NCBI GenBank assembly: GCA_012729015.1
Contig: JAAYDY010000107.1
Location: forward strand, 1 to 64,000
Direction of reading: 5' to 3'
Source of the DNA: Phycisphaerae bacterium
GTDB lineage: Bacteria > Planctomycetota > Phycisphaerae > FEN-1346 > JAACEH01
DNA: 64,000 bases
This document shows, piece by piece, positions 43,241-53,234 of this stretch (positions are counted from its first letter, which is position 1; every line of letters starts with the position of its first letter). Both the position numbers and the translations under genes were made by a program. The notes below the pieces were generated by a model. It saw only the letters and a program-made list of their open reading frames with translations. It was not told the DNA's origin and searched no databases.

Positions 43241-46000
43241 TCAGCGGAGAATCACCGTGTACAGCGTATCAGATGCCGGCTTCACCGTGAGGACCGCCCC
43301 TTGCGACGATTCCTCGGGCTGCCGGGCGTCGCTGTGCCGCACAAAGCCGTTCTCGTCCAGGGTGACCACGCGGCACGGCTTCGCCAGATCGCCGCCAAAC
43401 ATAACCGTGACGTCGATCCGCCTGACGTTCTGCGGCCAACCGCCCAGGTTCGTGATGCGGCCGCCGTCGGAGGCGAACCCGAACGGCTGCTCTTCGGTAA
43501 CCGCCTGTACCAGAATCCTGGCGGACTCGGCGAGCGGCCGACCGTCGAGGGCAATCACCCAGACGGCTCCGTACTCGTTGCCCGAGACAATCCGCACTCG
43601 CCCGCCGGCCAGAGAAGTCTCGCCCGCCTTGGCAAGGAACCCCGCCACGGCCGCCGCGCGCGGCGTGTCCACGGTGACGGCCATGCCGACGCGCCAGTCG
43701 AGTTGCCCCGTGACACTGCGCATCCGCCCGCCCGCGGGATCCATCAGCGACTCCAGGCCCGGGCGCACCTGGGCCGACGGCTTGTCGCCGAATCGCCGAA
43801 CCAGACGGCCGATATAGAACCACGCGGGGTCCACTCGGCCTTCGTGTCCAGGCTGCTTCGCGTCGCGCGGCACGTCGGCGGCGCGCAATGCATCCAGCGC
43901 CGGCGCGGCCGCAGCACCGCCGGCCATCGCGTAGAGATCGTCCAATCGCAGCGTCCAACCGGCCACCTCCTCGGCTTCGGCGATATCGCCGCGGCGGTAG
44001 GCCAGGGCTGCCGCCGGGAAGGAGCCGTAGACCGTCGGCACGCCGACGGCGAATTTGTTCATGCCCGTGTCGCACAGCGAGTTGTCGCCCACGGCAAACC
44101 AGTAGAGGCCGTCCAGCCCCTGGAGCGCCCCATACGCCGCGGCCAGCAGCGTGCAATCGGCACGGTAGCGGTTGGGGCTCGGCCAGCCGATCTCCGTGAT
44201 CGTGTGCGGCAGATCGCCGGTCTGAAGAAACTGGAGCGGCAAGCCCGCAGGCGCCGACACCGCCGCCGCATCCTTCCACGTGTGCCCCACGCCGACGCTC
44301 CAGGCGGCCCCCTGCCCCTCGTGCTCGCCGCCGAAGTACCCGTGACGGTCGATGAGGTCGCCCGCCGTGTACGTGTAGCGTTCCAGCGCGTCGAGCGTCG
44401 CCGGGTCGCTCACCTGCCAGTTGCTGCACGAGACGAGCCCGCCGTAGCCGAGCTCCTTCTTGATGTAGTCCACCGTCTGTTCGTAGTAGCCTCGCTGAAG
44501 CTCCGTGAGGAACCGCACCTGGTCGCTGATGCGGCGCCGCTTGGCGTCATCGGCCTGATTGATGGCGGCGGAGGTCATGTGCCAGGCTTCGTGGATGCCG
44601 GCGCGCCCTTCGCGGGGCGAATCCTCCGGCATGCCGGCCCCGCCCCAGGCGGCCAGAGCCTTCTCGATGGAGCCGTGCCGACGCACGAGCCACGCCCCGA
44701 AGAGCCCTTCGAGCCGTCGCCAATGCACCTCCGGCACGTTCTTCCTGGTGAAGGTCCAGAAGAACAGGCTGTCCTCGTTGACGATCTCGACCGACGCAAC
44801 GGCCGTCTCGCGGGCCAGCGTGCGGCCCGTGTACGGGTTCCGCGTCGTCAGCAACTGGCGGAGCCATGCCCGGTGAATCTCCTGCATCCGCTTGTCGAAG
44901 TAGAGCAGCGCGAACGGAATCCGGTCCCCCGAGTCGGCATACCCTTCAATGCCATAGTCCGGGCGCACGGGAAACCACAGGGGGAAGTAGACGCTGAGGT
45001 TTTTGTAGATGCCCTGCCTGCGCAGCGCGGCCACCAGGTAGAAGACATTGTCCAGGCGCGCGGCGTCCGCCCTGGCCGGGTCGCCCGAGGCGTCGAAGAT
45101 CGGCCCGTGATAGCGCACCGCGTTGACGCCAAAGCGAGCCAACCGCCCGGCCAGCAGATCCACCAAGTCGTGCCCCTGGTCCACGACGTTGGGGCCTGCG
45201 TTGACGCCCCAGAACCGCACGGGCGTCCCGTCGCCGAGGACGAAGTCCTTGCCCTTGCGGCCCACGAAGCCGTGGACGCCCGCCTCCGTCTCGTTCAGCG
45301 GGCGAAGGTCCAGCAGTGACTCCGCTCCGGCGACCGCCTCGACCGGCTCGTAGGCAAACCACCCCTCGGCCGCGAGGCCGCTGCGCTCGTCGGGCTTCAG
45401 CTTGCCGCGAGGGACGAAGACGCCCTGGGTGAGCAGAAAACAATCGAAACAGGCCGTGGTCGCTTCGCCCTCGCCGGCCAGCAGGCGCAGCTCGAACCGC
45501 CGTCGGCCGGGCTTCAGGTTCACCTTGCCCAGGAACACCCAGTTGGCGCCGAGGTGCTGCCGAAGGTAGGTGCTGTCGGCCAGGGCCACGTCCTCACCGC
45601 ACGTTTGCCATGCACCGTTGTCGAACCGCCATCGAAACGGCCCGTGCTTCCAGAACTTGCGGGCCCACAGGCTGTAAGCACCCGCCGCGCGCACTTCAAC
45701 GACGTAGCGGGCGAATACCTCGTCCTTGCCGCGGTTGCCCGAAATCGACAGCCAGTCGCCGCCGCTCAACTGGTCGGCGGTCTCGACGAACGTGGACGGC
45801 GAGAACCACGACTGCCGCGGGAAGTTCGTGGCCTCCGTCGCCTCGCCTTCCCACCAGAGGTAGTCCGCTCCCACGGCAGGCCCGGGTGCCGACAGCACCA
45901 CGACAGCCAACCACGCGATGGCCGAGGTCCACAACACGACGCTCTGGAACGCGGGCCGCAGCATGCCGGGCTTGTTCGCGTCGTCGCGAAGGTTCTGCAT
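43241..46000 (-). CDS. Secreted clan GH-A glycoside hydrolase
   Basis: A 919-residue exported protein with a signal segment (about residues 20-45), an N-terminal beta-sandwich/CBM-like module (about 45-190) and a TIM-barrel domain of clan GH-A. The strand G-D-G-T-P-V-R-F-W-G-V-N-A-G and F-G-V-N-A-V-R-Y-H are early barrel landmarks. The acid/base pair is V-E-I-V-N-E-D-S (Asn-Glu near residue 406), and the nucleophile is I-T-E-I-G-W (near residue 601). The tail is a further beta-domain. The exact GH family and substrate are not clear; a beta-mannanase/GH5-like or GH2-like activity is possible. The start lacks a ribosome binding site, and it follows the HEAT lipoprotein gene by 17 bp. Confidence 0.75.
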   Translation of the reverse strand: MQNLRDDANKPGMLRPAFQSVVLWTSAIAWLAVVVLSAPGPAVGADYLWWEGEATEATNFPRQSWFSPSTFVETADQLSGGDWLSISGNRGKDEVFARYVVEVRAAGAYSLWARKFWKHGPFRWRFDNGAWQTCGEDVALADSTYLRQHLGANWVFLGKVNLKPGRRRFELRLLAGEGEATTACFDCFLLTQGVFVPRGKLKPDERSGLAAEGWFAYEPVEAVAGAESLLDLRPLNETEAGVHGFVGRKGKDFVLGDGTPVRFWGVNAGPNVVDQGHDLVDLLAGRLARFGVNAVRYHGPIFDASGDPARADAARLDNVFYLVAALRRQGIYKNLSVYFPLWFPVRPDYGIEGYADSGDRIPFALLYFDKRMQEIHRAWLRQLLTTRNPYTGRTLARETAVASVEIVNEDSLFFWTFTRKNVPEVHWRRLEGLFGAWLVRRHGSIEKALAAWGGAGMPEDSPREGRAGIHEAWHMTSAAINQADDAKRRRISDQVRFLTELQRGYYEQTVDYIKKELGYGGLVSCSNWQVSDPATLDALERYTYTAGDLIDRHGYFGGEHEGQGAAWSVGVGHTWKDAAAVSAPAGLPLQFLQTGDLPHTITEIGWPSPNRYRADCTLLAAAYGALQGLDGLYWFAVGDNSLCDTGMNKFAVGVPTVYGSFPAAALAYRRGDIAEAEEVAGWTLRLDDLYAMAGGAAAAPALDALRAADVPRDAKQPGHEGRVDPAWFYIGRLVRRFGDKPSAQVRPGLESLMDPAGGRMRSVTGQLDWRVGMAVTVDTPRAAAVAGFLAKAGETSLAGGRVRIVSGNEYGAVWVIALDGRPLAESARILVQAVTEEQPFGFASDGGRITNLGGWPQNVRRIDVTVMFGGDLAKPCRVVTLDENGFVRHSDARQPEESSQGAVLTVKPASDTLYTVILR

Positions 46001-46017
46001 CCGATGGCACGCTACTG

Positions 46018-47211
46018 TCACGGGGCTTCTTCCTCGGGCAGACAGGGAAGCATGGCGCCGGCCAGGCCACGCCGAGTGGCCCACGCTCGCCACGCCTCGG
46101 CATCGCAGCCGAAGTCCTCGCCGGTCAGGCTCTTCAGAACCTCACGGCAGGCCGCGCACCGCGAAGGAACTCGATCCATCACCTCGACCAGCGGAGCGAT
46201 GGCCGCCGGATTGTTGAGTCTGATCAATGCAGCACAGGCGTCATCACTCACCCTCTCCCACCGATCAGTCACCGCCTCACACAGAGCCCGGACAGCGTCG
46301 GACGTCCCGAACTTCGCCAGCCCGTCAACAGCAGAGGCACGAACGTCTCCGTAGCTGTCGCCAAGGGCTCTGATCAGAGGCAACTGGCCGCGAGGATCCT
46401 GCCACTCGGCAAGCCGTGTGGCGCACGGGGCGCGCATGAAGTCGTCGGGATCATTCATACCGGCAACGGCGATGGCAACAACGTCCACGCGACCTTGTTG
46501 GTGCAGTACGTCCAGAATGCGGTCGCGGCTGCCCCTCCATGGTTCGGATTCCAGCAGGGCTACAAGCAGCGGATCTCCCTGCGGATCGTTCAGACGTCGA
46601 AGGCTGCGAAAGGCGGTTTCCCGAACCGAGTGGTCCCAGTCCGTGAGGGCCACCGCGATCCGGCCCAGCGTTCTCAGGCTGGGGATGCCGACCAGGGCAC
46701 GGCCCGCGGCCACACGCACGCTCTCACTCGGATCACCTGCCGCCGCTTGCTCCAGAGGATCAAGCGCACGAAGGTCGCCGATCCTGCCGAGCGTCAGGGC
46801 CGCACCCGACCGCACGCCCTCCACGTCGTGGCCAAGAGCGGCAATGAGAGGTTCAATCGCCGGCTCTCCGATAGAAACCAGGGTGTCCATCGCCTCCAGA
46901 CGAACAGGCGTTCCCACAACGCGGAGGAAGAACGATGGGCTCCAGGCAAGAGTATCGTCTCCCAGCAGGGGAATCAGGAAGGCTGTGGCAGCCACCGCCT
47001 CGGGGCCGCGACGAAGGTTCAAGCAGGCTTGAGCCCGCTCTTGCGGTCCTCCGTAGAGGTGTCGGATGTTCTTGCGGACCTGCGCAGGCGCCTCTTTCGG
47101 AATGCTCGCCCGCGGAGGCATATGACCGCGCATCGGATGGGCGCAGCCGCCAACCGCCACGGCGACACTGACCATGGCTGCTGCAATCGCGAGTCGTGCC
47201 GGCATGGTCAT
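46018..47211 (-). CDS. HEAT-repeat lipoprotein
   Basis: A 397-residue lipoprotein: signal peptide with lipobox V-G-G-C (Cys23) and a body of PBS-lyase/HEAT-type repeats, each about 30-35 residues (E-P-A-I-E-P-L-I-A-A-L, V-R-S-G-A-A-L-T-L-G-R-I-G-D, V-R-V-A-A-G-R-A-L). A Cys pair C-A-A-C occurs near the end. Such proteins act as surface or periplasmic binding scaffolds. GGGAGGG 8 nt before the ATG sets the start. It is followed at 17 bp by the GH-A hydrolase, so it may support glycan handling. Confidence 0.8.
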   Translation of the reverse strand: MTMPARLAIAAAMVSVAVAVGGCAHPMRGHMPPRASIPKEAPAQVRKNIRHLYGGPQERAQACLNLRRGPEAVAATAFLIPLLGDDTLAWSPSFFLRVVGTPVRLEAMDTLVSIGEPAIEPLIAALGHDVEGVRSGAALTLGRIGDLRALDPLEQAAAGDPSESVRVAAGRALVGIPSLRTLGRIAVALTDWDHSVRETAFRSLRRLNDPQGDPLLVALLESEPWRGSRDRILDVLHQQGRVDVVAIAVAGMNDPDDFMRAPCATRLAEWQDPRGQLPLIRALGDSYGDVRASAVDGLAKFGTSDAVRALCEAVTDRWERVSDDACAALIRLNNPAAIAPLVEVMDRVPSRCAACREVLKSLTGEDFGCDAEAWRAWATRRGLAGAMLPCLPEEEAP

Positions 47212-47266
47212 GGCCGCAACCCTCCCTTCACGCTATCGCCCGCGACAGCGCGTCCCTTGCCCGACC

Positions 47267-48769
47267 TCAGGCGAACGGGCGGACCACGTAGCGCACCAGC
47301 GCCAGCGCCGCCACGACATAGACGACGGCCGGCACATGGCGCCCCTTGCCCGTGACGACTTTCAGCAGGCAATACGAGATGAAGCCCCAGGCGATGCCGT
47401 CGGCAATCGACAGGCTGAAGAGCATGATGACCATGCACAGGAAGGCCGGGATTGCCTCGGCATGGTCTTCCCAGCGAATCTTCGTGACGCTGACCATCAT
47501 CAGGCTGCCCACGACAATCAGCACCGGGGCGAGCACCGGATGAAACGCGCCGCCGCCGACGGCCTGGCCGAACATCGCCACCACCGGATACGCGAACAGG
47601 CCGGCGAGCATCAGCACGGCGGTCACCACGTTGGCCAGTCCCGTGCGGGCCCCCTCGGCCACGCCGGCCGCCGACTCGATGTAACTGGTGATGGTGCTCG
47701 TGCCGAACACCGTGCCGACCACCGTGCCCGCGGCGTCGCTGAACAGGGCTCGCCCCGCGCGCGGCAACTTGCCGTCCACGAGCATCCCCGCCCGCTCGCC
47801 CACGCCGATCAGCGTGCCCACCGTGTCGAACAGGTCCAGAAACAGGAAGATGAAGATCACGATCACAAGGTCCACGAAACCGCGCGAACCCAGGCCCGCG
47901 AAGTCCATCGCCGCAAACGTCGACCGCCACCCCGACGGCCAGGCACGCGTTTCGAACGTGGCAAGGTCGTACGGTAGCGCGATCCAGCCCTGCCGCTTCA
48001 TCAGGGTCAATCCCGCGGCGATCGCGCCGGTCAGCAGAATGCCCCACAGCAGCGCCCCGCGCACCCGCCGGGCCAGAAGAACCGAGATGATCGCCAGCCC
48101 CGCCAACGTCAGCAGGGCCACCGGACTGGCCAGGTTGCCGCGGCCCACCAGCACCGCCGGGTTGTCCACGACGAGGCCGCCGTACTGGAGCCCGACGAAC
48201 GCGATCAGGAACCCGATCCCCACGGCAATCGCGTACTTCAGCCCCTCGGGAATGGCATTCATAATGGCCTGCCGCAGACCGACGAAGCTCAGCAGCAGGA
48301 AGACCGCGCCGCTCGCGAAGTTGGCGGCCAGCGCCTCCTGCCACGTCAGGCCGAACCCGCCGCTGCCGGCCAGGCCGCACACCGTAAACGCGAAGAACAC
48401 GTTGTGCCCCATGGCCGGGGCCAGGGCGAACGGGTAGTTGGCCAGAAATGCCATCAGCAGGCACGCCACAGCCGAACCGACACACGTGGCCACGAATACG
48501 CCGTCGCGGAAGTTGTCCACGTCCTGCTTGTGCCGCGCCATGGCTGCATCGTACTCGGTTTGAAGCGACTGAAGGTCGAGCGGCACGCCTTGCCCCGGCA
48601 CGAGGGCTGCCAGGGCCTCGGGCTTCGGCGGCGCGTGAATGGCATTCTCCAGGATCGCCGGCTGCACGAACAGAATGTAGCTCAGCGTCAGGAAGGTGAC
48701 GATGCCGCCGCGGACCTCGCGACCAACCGTCGTGCCGTTGGCCCTGAGCTTGAACAGGCGTTCCACCAT
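47267..48769 (-). CDS. NCS2-family permease (AzgA-like, guanine/hypoxanthine)
   Basis: A 500-residue membrane transporter of the AzgA branch of nucleobase-cation symporter 2, which takes up purines with protons. Family marks are G-G-I-V-T-F-L-T-L-S-Y-I-L, N-Y-P-F-A-L-A-P-A-M-G-H-N, F-L-F-L-D-L-F-D-T-V-G-T-L, and G-T-S-T-I-T-S-Y-I-E-S-A-A-G. The loop between helices 1 and 2 (about residues 45-85) is longer than usual, as in many planctomycete homologues. The ATG at 48769 is preceded by GGGGGGCGGG. Purine specificity is a family-level inference. Confidence 0.9.
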   Translation of the reverse strand: MVERLFKLRANGTTVGREVRGGIVTFLTLSYILFVQPAILENAIHAPPKPEALAALVPGQGVPLDLQSLQTEYDAAMARHKQDVDNFRDGVFVATCVGSAVACLLMAFLANYPFALAPAMGHNVFFAFTVCGLAGSGGFGLTWQEALAANFASGAVFLLLSFVGLRQAIMNAIPEGLKYAIAVGIGFLIAFVGLQYGGLVVDNPAVLVGRGNLASPVALLTLAGLAIISVLLARRVRGALLWGILLTGAIAAGLTLMKRQGWIALPYDLATFETRAWPSGWRSTFAAMDFAGLGSRGFVDLVIVIFIFLFLDLFDTVGTLIGVGERAGMLVDGKLPRAGRALFSDAAGTVVGTVFGTSTITSYIESAAGVAEGARTGLANVVTAVLMLAGLFAYPVVAMFGQAVGGGAFHPVLAPVLIVVGSLMMVSVTKIRWEDHAEAIPAFLCMVIMLFSLSIADGIAWGFISYCLLKVVTGKGRHVPAVVYVVAALALVRYVVRPFA

Positions 48770-48909
48770 GACCCGCCCCCCAACAGTGAATCCGAGGAAA
48801 TCAAGAAGCCATCGCAACCCTGCCTAGGGAATCCACATCCGACCTGGGCCGCCATTGTGCGACCGCCATTCGGACGATGCAAGGCTTTTCCGCTGACCGG
48901 GTTGCTCAC

Positions 48910-48938
48910 TGGTCATCGCTGCGAGGAGACGTTATAAT
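48910..48938 (+). promoter_or_regulatory. Near-leaderless promoter of the 48948 gene
   Basis: TGGTCA and a perfect TATAAT with a 17 bp spacer. The -10 box ends 9 nt before the ATG, so the leader would be about 3 nt. Confidence 0.6.
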
Positions 48939-48947
48939 CGCCTCCGT

Positions 48948-50699
48948 ATGGGTGCGGAATCCACAACGATGTCGGGCGCCCCAATTGCTCACGACGCGCA
49001 CGAGCCGCCGCCGCGGCCGATGCGCCGTTGGCCCCACTGGGCTGCCCTTGTCGCCCTCGCACTGGCCCTGGCAGCCATCGCCACGGGGTACTACATGGGC
49101 TCCCGCCCCATGAAAAGCCCCACCGTCACCGCCGTGCTGCTCTGCCTGGCCGGAACGGTGATCGGCGCCGCGGCGCTTCTGCCGGCCGTCAGACGACACG
49201 GGTTGGAGAGGCGGCGGTGGCAACTCGCCCTGTGCGGGGCCGGCGCCCTCGGCCTCGGGGCCGCAGCGACATTCTACGTCGGAATCCTGCGCCCCAGGAA
49301 CCTGATGCAGTCCGAGGAGTTCTACTTCAACGCCAGCGACGAGGAGATGCAGCAACTGTGCCACCTGACGATGCTCTGGTGGCCGGATCCGCACGACCAG
49401 TTCATCAACCTATGGCATGTCGGCGACGCTTCCTCGATCCCCTACATTCTCTGGGCACTGCGGGCCATGCCCGAGAACGGTCCCATGGCATGCACCTGGT
49501 GGCACGGCCTGGACGCACTGAAACACATCACCAACCACTCCGATGGCAACACCCGGCAGGACTGGGTCCGATGGTACGAGGCGAATCGCCACCGTTCGGT
49601 CATGCAATGGTGGGCCGACGGGTTTGCCGCCGAAGGGTTCGACGTCCAGGCCGACGGCTCGGGCGATTCCGTGCGTCAACTCCTGGCCGTGATGGGCCGG
49701 TCGTACTGGTTCCAGGAGGCCCCCAAGCCCTGGCTGGCGCACAATGCCGCACGCATGCTCAACCAACTGGACCGTGAGCACGTCCGCGCCGCCGTGGCCG
49801 ACGTCCTGCGCTCGGGCACCGCGGCCGAACGTCGCGGCCTCGGTTGGTACGCTGGAGGTCGGTTCCGGTTCTGGACCGGCTTGCCGCGCGAGGAAGCCGA
49901 GCCGATCCTCCTGGCCCTGCTTAACAACAGCGACCCCTCGGTTCACCTCTGCGCCAGCGGCGTGTTGTGCGCCAGACAGGAAGAATGGCTTCGCAACCCC
50001 GAGAACTGGCAGGTCCGACGATACGAGCCTGGGGCCATCGACGAAGACGCGTTCTTCAACCCACCCGACACGCCGGCAACTGTCGGGCGACGGGCGTGGA
50101 CATCATCTGACTGCGAGACCTCCGGGATACGCGGAGGCGATCCGCCTTCGATCCGCATCGTGGACGCCGACCCTGACGACTCCGACGCCGGCGAGAAGAA
50201 ACCGCTGGGCTTCATTCGCCTGATACCCGAGCAGATCGAAACCACCGACATGACCCGTGTGGTCGTCGAGCGCCTGCACGCCGACGATCCCGGCCGACCC
50301 CTGACTACCGAGGTGGCGGTCATCGGGGAATGGGATGAGGACGACATCTGCTGGCTCTACTGCCGGGCGAGCAACCGCCTGTACCTTTCGGCGCGGCAAT
50401 TCACCTGTGCGCTGGACATGGCCACCGGCAGGATGCTCTGGCAGACGGGGTACGGCTCGGATAGCTACGAGGGGTTTGTCCTGCTGGGACCGTATCTGAT
50501 CTTCAGCAACCTGGACCGCGAAGTCTGCGACGCCTCCAACGGCACGATGCTTGCCGCCTTCGTGGTGGACCCCGACCTCTATGAGGAACACTACGAAGGC
50601 CGTGTCAGTCTGGTCCAGGGCACACTTCGGTTCATGGATACGAGCGACCGCCTCTACGTCATCACGCCGCCCGGCCCTCCCGGCCACGCTGCGCCATAG
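48948..50699 (+). CDS. Membrane protein of unknown function
   Basis: A 583-residue protein with three membrane helices in the first 125 residues and a long soluble rest. Residues about 150-330 are helical with HEAT-like stretches (A-R-M-L-N-Q-L-D-R-E-H-V-R-A-A-V-A-D-V-L). The C-terminal 150 residues look like beta-propeller blades of the PQQ/WD type (L-D-M-A-T-G-R-M-L-W-Q-T-G, D-A-S-N-G-T-M-L-A-A). No catalytic motif is seen. It has no ribosome binding site; the promoter suggests translation from the 5' end. Confidence 0.7.
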   Translation: MGAESTTMSGAPIAHDAHEPPPRPMRRWPHWAALVALALALAAIATGYYMGSRPMKSPTVTAVLLCLAGTVIGAAALLPAVRRHGLERRRWQLALCGAGALGLGAAATFYVGILRPRNLMQSEEFYFNASDEEMQQLCHLTMLWWPDPHDQFINLWHVGDASSIPYILWALRAMPENGPMACTWWHGLDALKHITNHSDGNTRQDWVRWYEANRHRSVMQWWADGFAAEGFDVQADGSGDSVRQLLAVMGRSYWFQEAPKPWLAHNAARMLNQLDREHVRAAVADVLRSGTAAERRGLGWYAGGRFRFWTGLPREEAEPILLALLNNSDPSVHLCASGVLCARQEEWLRNPENWQVRRYEPGAIDEDAFFNPPDTPATVGRRAWTSSDCETSGIRGGDPPSIRIVDADPDDSDAGEKKPLGFIRLIPEQIETTDMTRVVVERLHADDPGRPLTTEVAVIGEWDEDDICWLYCRASNRLYLSARQFTCALDMATGRMLWQTGYGSDSYEGFVLLGPYLIFSNLDREVCDASNGTMLAAFVVDPDLYEEHYEGRVSLVQGTLRFMDTSDRLYVITPPGPPGHAAP

Positions 50700-50813
50700 C
50701 CCCACCTGCCCTTCGACCCCAATTACACCTTGCACGATGGCCCTTGGCGACGGTTTGCGTACAATTCAGCAAGAGGCAGAGGCCGCCGTGTGCACGGCAC
50801 AGGGGCAGACGAC

Positions 50814-53231
50814 ATGGAAACCGCACGTATCCCGTTCGAGTTGTCCGGCTTGGACTGTCCGAGCTGCGCCGCCAAGGTCGAGCGGTCGGTCCAGCGGCTC
50901 GATGGGGTGGTCGATGTGCGGGTGGACTTCCTGGCCTCGACGATCTCGCTGGAATACCGCCCCGAGCGGATCACGGCGCAGCAGGTCGCCGACGCGGTTG
51001 CGGCCCTCGGATATCGTGCGACTCCGAAGGACTCCGTCAGCGGACAGGCCGTCTTCCACATTGCCGCGATGGACTGCGCCGACGAGCTGCGCGTCATCGA
51101 AGCCGCCCTGCGGCGAACGAGGGCCGTCCGGCACGTGTCGGCCAACTTCGTCGCCCGCACGCTAAGTGTCGAGTTCGATCGCGACGCGGCCGACACGGAA
51201 ACGCTGCGACAGGCCATCGCCGTCGCCGGGTTCGACGCCCGCATCGAAGGCCGCCCCGCTCCAGCCTCGCCCCCGCGGTCCGTCGGGCGCCACCGATGGT
51301 GGCTCGTCGGCCTCGCCGCCGCCTGTTTCGTCGCGGCCCTGGCCGCCCATGGCGGAGAGCTTCTACACGCATGGTCCCTGCGGCCGCTGGCGTCGCTCGG
51401 ACCCAACCGCGCAGTCACCATCGCCACGTTGCTCTTTGCGGTCGCGACGGTCGCCGGCGGCTGGCCGATCGCGCGGAGCGCCGTGCGAGCCCTGCGTCTG
51501 CGGACCTTCGACATGAACCTGCTGATGTCCGTGGCCGCCGTCGGGGCCGCCTTCCTGTGGGACTGGGCCGAGGCGGCCTCCGCCATGCTCCTGTTCTCGC
51601 TGGCCCTGCAACTGGAAGGCTACACCATGGGCCGCGCGCGGCGGGCCGTCGAGAAGCTCATGCGGCTGGCCCCCACCCTGGCTCGCCTGCGCCGCGACGG
51701 GCAACTGGTGGACGTGCCTGCCGAGCAGGTCGAGCCCGGCGACATGGCCGTCGTGCGACCCGGCGAGACCATTCCCGTTGACGGCTTGGTAGCCCTGGGC
51801 CGAACCCACGTCAACCAGGCCCCCGTCACCGGCGAATCGAGGCCCGTGCCCAAGGAGCCCGGCAACGAGGTCTTCGCCGGCAGCATCAACGGCGACGGCG
51901 TGATCGAAGTCGGCGTCACAAAAGCCTACGCCGACACGACCCTGGCCCGGATGCTGCACCTGGTGGAGGAAGCCCAGGCGAGCCGCGCTCCGTCGCAGCA
52001 GATGGTCGAGCGGTTCGCGCGGTGGTACACGCCGGCGGTGATCGCGGCGGCGGTCGTCGTCGCGGTCCTGCCGCCGCTGGCGTTCGGCCTGAGCTGGCAG
52101 AGCTGGTTCTTCCGGGCCCTGGTCATGCTGGTGATTGCCTGTCCGTGCGCACTGGTCATCTCGACGCCGGTGGCGATCATCGCCGCCCTGGCCTCGGCCG
52201 CCCGCCGCGGCATCCTCATCAAGGGAGGCCTCCACGTGGAGAACCTCGGTCGCGTGCGAACGGTGCTGTTCGACAAGACCGGAACGCTGACGCGCGGCCA
52301 GTTCGCCGTGGACGAGACGCTTGCACTGGACGGCACGACCGCCGACGAGGTGCTTCGCACGGCCGGAGCCGTCGAGGCCCACAGCGAGCACGTTCTGGCC
52401 GCCGCGGTGCGCCGGCACCTGCGTGAGCAGGGCATCACGGTGGAGGAAGGGTCCGAGATCCGGGCCCTCCCCGGGCGCGGCGCCACGGCCATCGTCCGCG
52501 AGCAGCCGTGCTACGTGGGCAGCGGCCGCCTGATGGAAGAACTGGGCGCCGGCAACGGCCGGGTCACGGACCTGCTGGCCCGCCTCGAGAGCGGCGGCCG
52601 GACGGCGGTCCTGGTGGCCCGCGGACGCCGGGTCCTGGGCGGCATCGCCCTGACCGACCGCGTGCGGGACGAGGCGGCGGCCACAGTCCGGCAGCTTCGG
52701 GCGCTGGGCGCCAAGGATGTAGTGATGCTCACCGGGGACAACGCCGCCACGGCCGAGACCGTGGGCCGCCAGGTCGGCGTGGACCACGTCCATGCCGGAC
52801 TGGCTCCCGACGAGAAGGTGGAGAAGGTGCTCTTTCTGACCCGCCGCGACGGAACCACGGCCATGGTCGGCGACGGGGTGAACGATTCCCCTGCCCTGGC
52901 CGCCGCGACCGTGGGCATCGCCATGGGCGCCGCCGGGAGCGACGTCGCCATCGAGACGGCCGACGTGGCCCTGATGACCGACCGGCTGGACCACGTGCCC
53001 GAGGCCGTCGCCCTGGGCCGGCGGACCGTCCGCATCATCCGCCAGAACATGACCATCGCCCTGGGCCTGAAAGCGGTGTTCTTCGCCCTGGCCCTGGCCG
53101 ACCTGGCCACCCTCTGGATGGCCGTCGTCGCCGACATGGGCGCCAGCCTCATCGTCATCGCCAACGGGCTGAGGCTGCTGGGACCGTGGCGGCGGGACGG
53201 GCGCAGGGCACACCATGGGCTGGGAGCATAA
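50814..53231 (+). CDS. P1B-type heavy-metal ATPase (Zn/Cd/Pb-like)
   Basis: An 805-residue inner-membrane pump that exports metal using ATP. Two HMA domains come first: C15-P-S-C18 in the first, and a degenerate M-D-C-A-D-E in the second. Then come the helices, T-G-E-S, the metal site C443-P-C445, the phosphorylated Asp487 in D-K-T-G-T-L-T, and G-D-G-V-N-D-S-P-A-L. The C-P-C with the A-I-E-T-A-D-V-A-L-M ending fits Zn2+/Cd2+ exporters (ZntA-like) better than Cu+ pumps. The normally fixed His-Pro of the nucleotide domain (S-E-H-P-L) reads S-E-H-V-L (His526, Val527). The ATG at 50814 has only weak upstream signals. Confidence 0.93.
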   Translation: METARIPFELSGLDCPSCAAKVERSVQRLDGVVDVRVDFLASTISLEYRPERITAQQVADAVAALGYRATPKDSVSGQAVFHIAAMDCADELRVIEAALRRTRAVRHVSANFVARTLSVEFDRDAADTETLRQAIAVAGFDARIEGRPAPASPPRSVGRHRWWLVGLAAACFVAALAAHGGELLHAWSLRPLASLGPNRAVTIATLLFAVATVAGGWPIARSAVRALRLRTFDMNLLMSVAAVGAAFLWDWAEAASAMLLFSLALQLEGYTMGRARRAVEKLMRLAPTLARLRRDGQLVDVPAEQVEPGDMAVVRPGETIPVDGLVALGRTHVNQAPVTGESRPVPKEPGNEVFAGSINGDGVIEVGVTKAYADTTLARMLHLVEEAQASRAPSQQMVERFARWYTPAVIAAAVVVAVLPPLAFGLSWQSWFFRALVMLVIACPCALVISTPVAIIAALASAARRGILIKGGLHVENLGRVRTVLFDKTGTLTRGQFAVDETLALDGTTADEVLRTAGAVEAHSEHVLAAAVRRHLREQGITVEEGSEIRALPGRGATAIVREQPCYVGSGRLMEELGAGNGRVTDLLARLESGGRTAVLVARGRRVLGGIALTDRVRDEAAATVRQLRALGAKDVVMLTGDNAATAETVGRQVGVDHVHAGLAPDEKVEKVLFLTRRDGTTAMVGDGVNDSPALAAATVGIAMGAAGSDVAIETADVALMTDRLDHVPEAVALGRRTVRIIRQNMTIALGLKAVFFALALADLATLWMAVVADMGASLIVIANGLRLLGPWRRDGRRAHHGLGA

Positions 53232-53234
53232 CAG

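Noticed and set aside
37911..43817. A single open frame of 1968 codons on the plus strand
   Set aside because: It lies opposite three clear minus-strand genes, has a composition rich in Arg, His, Pro and Gly, and is an effect of GC-rich third positions.
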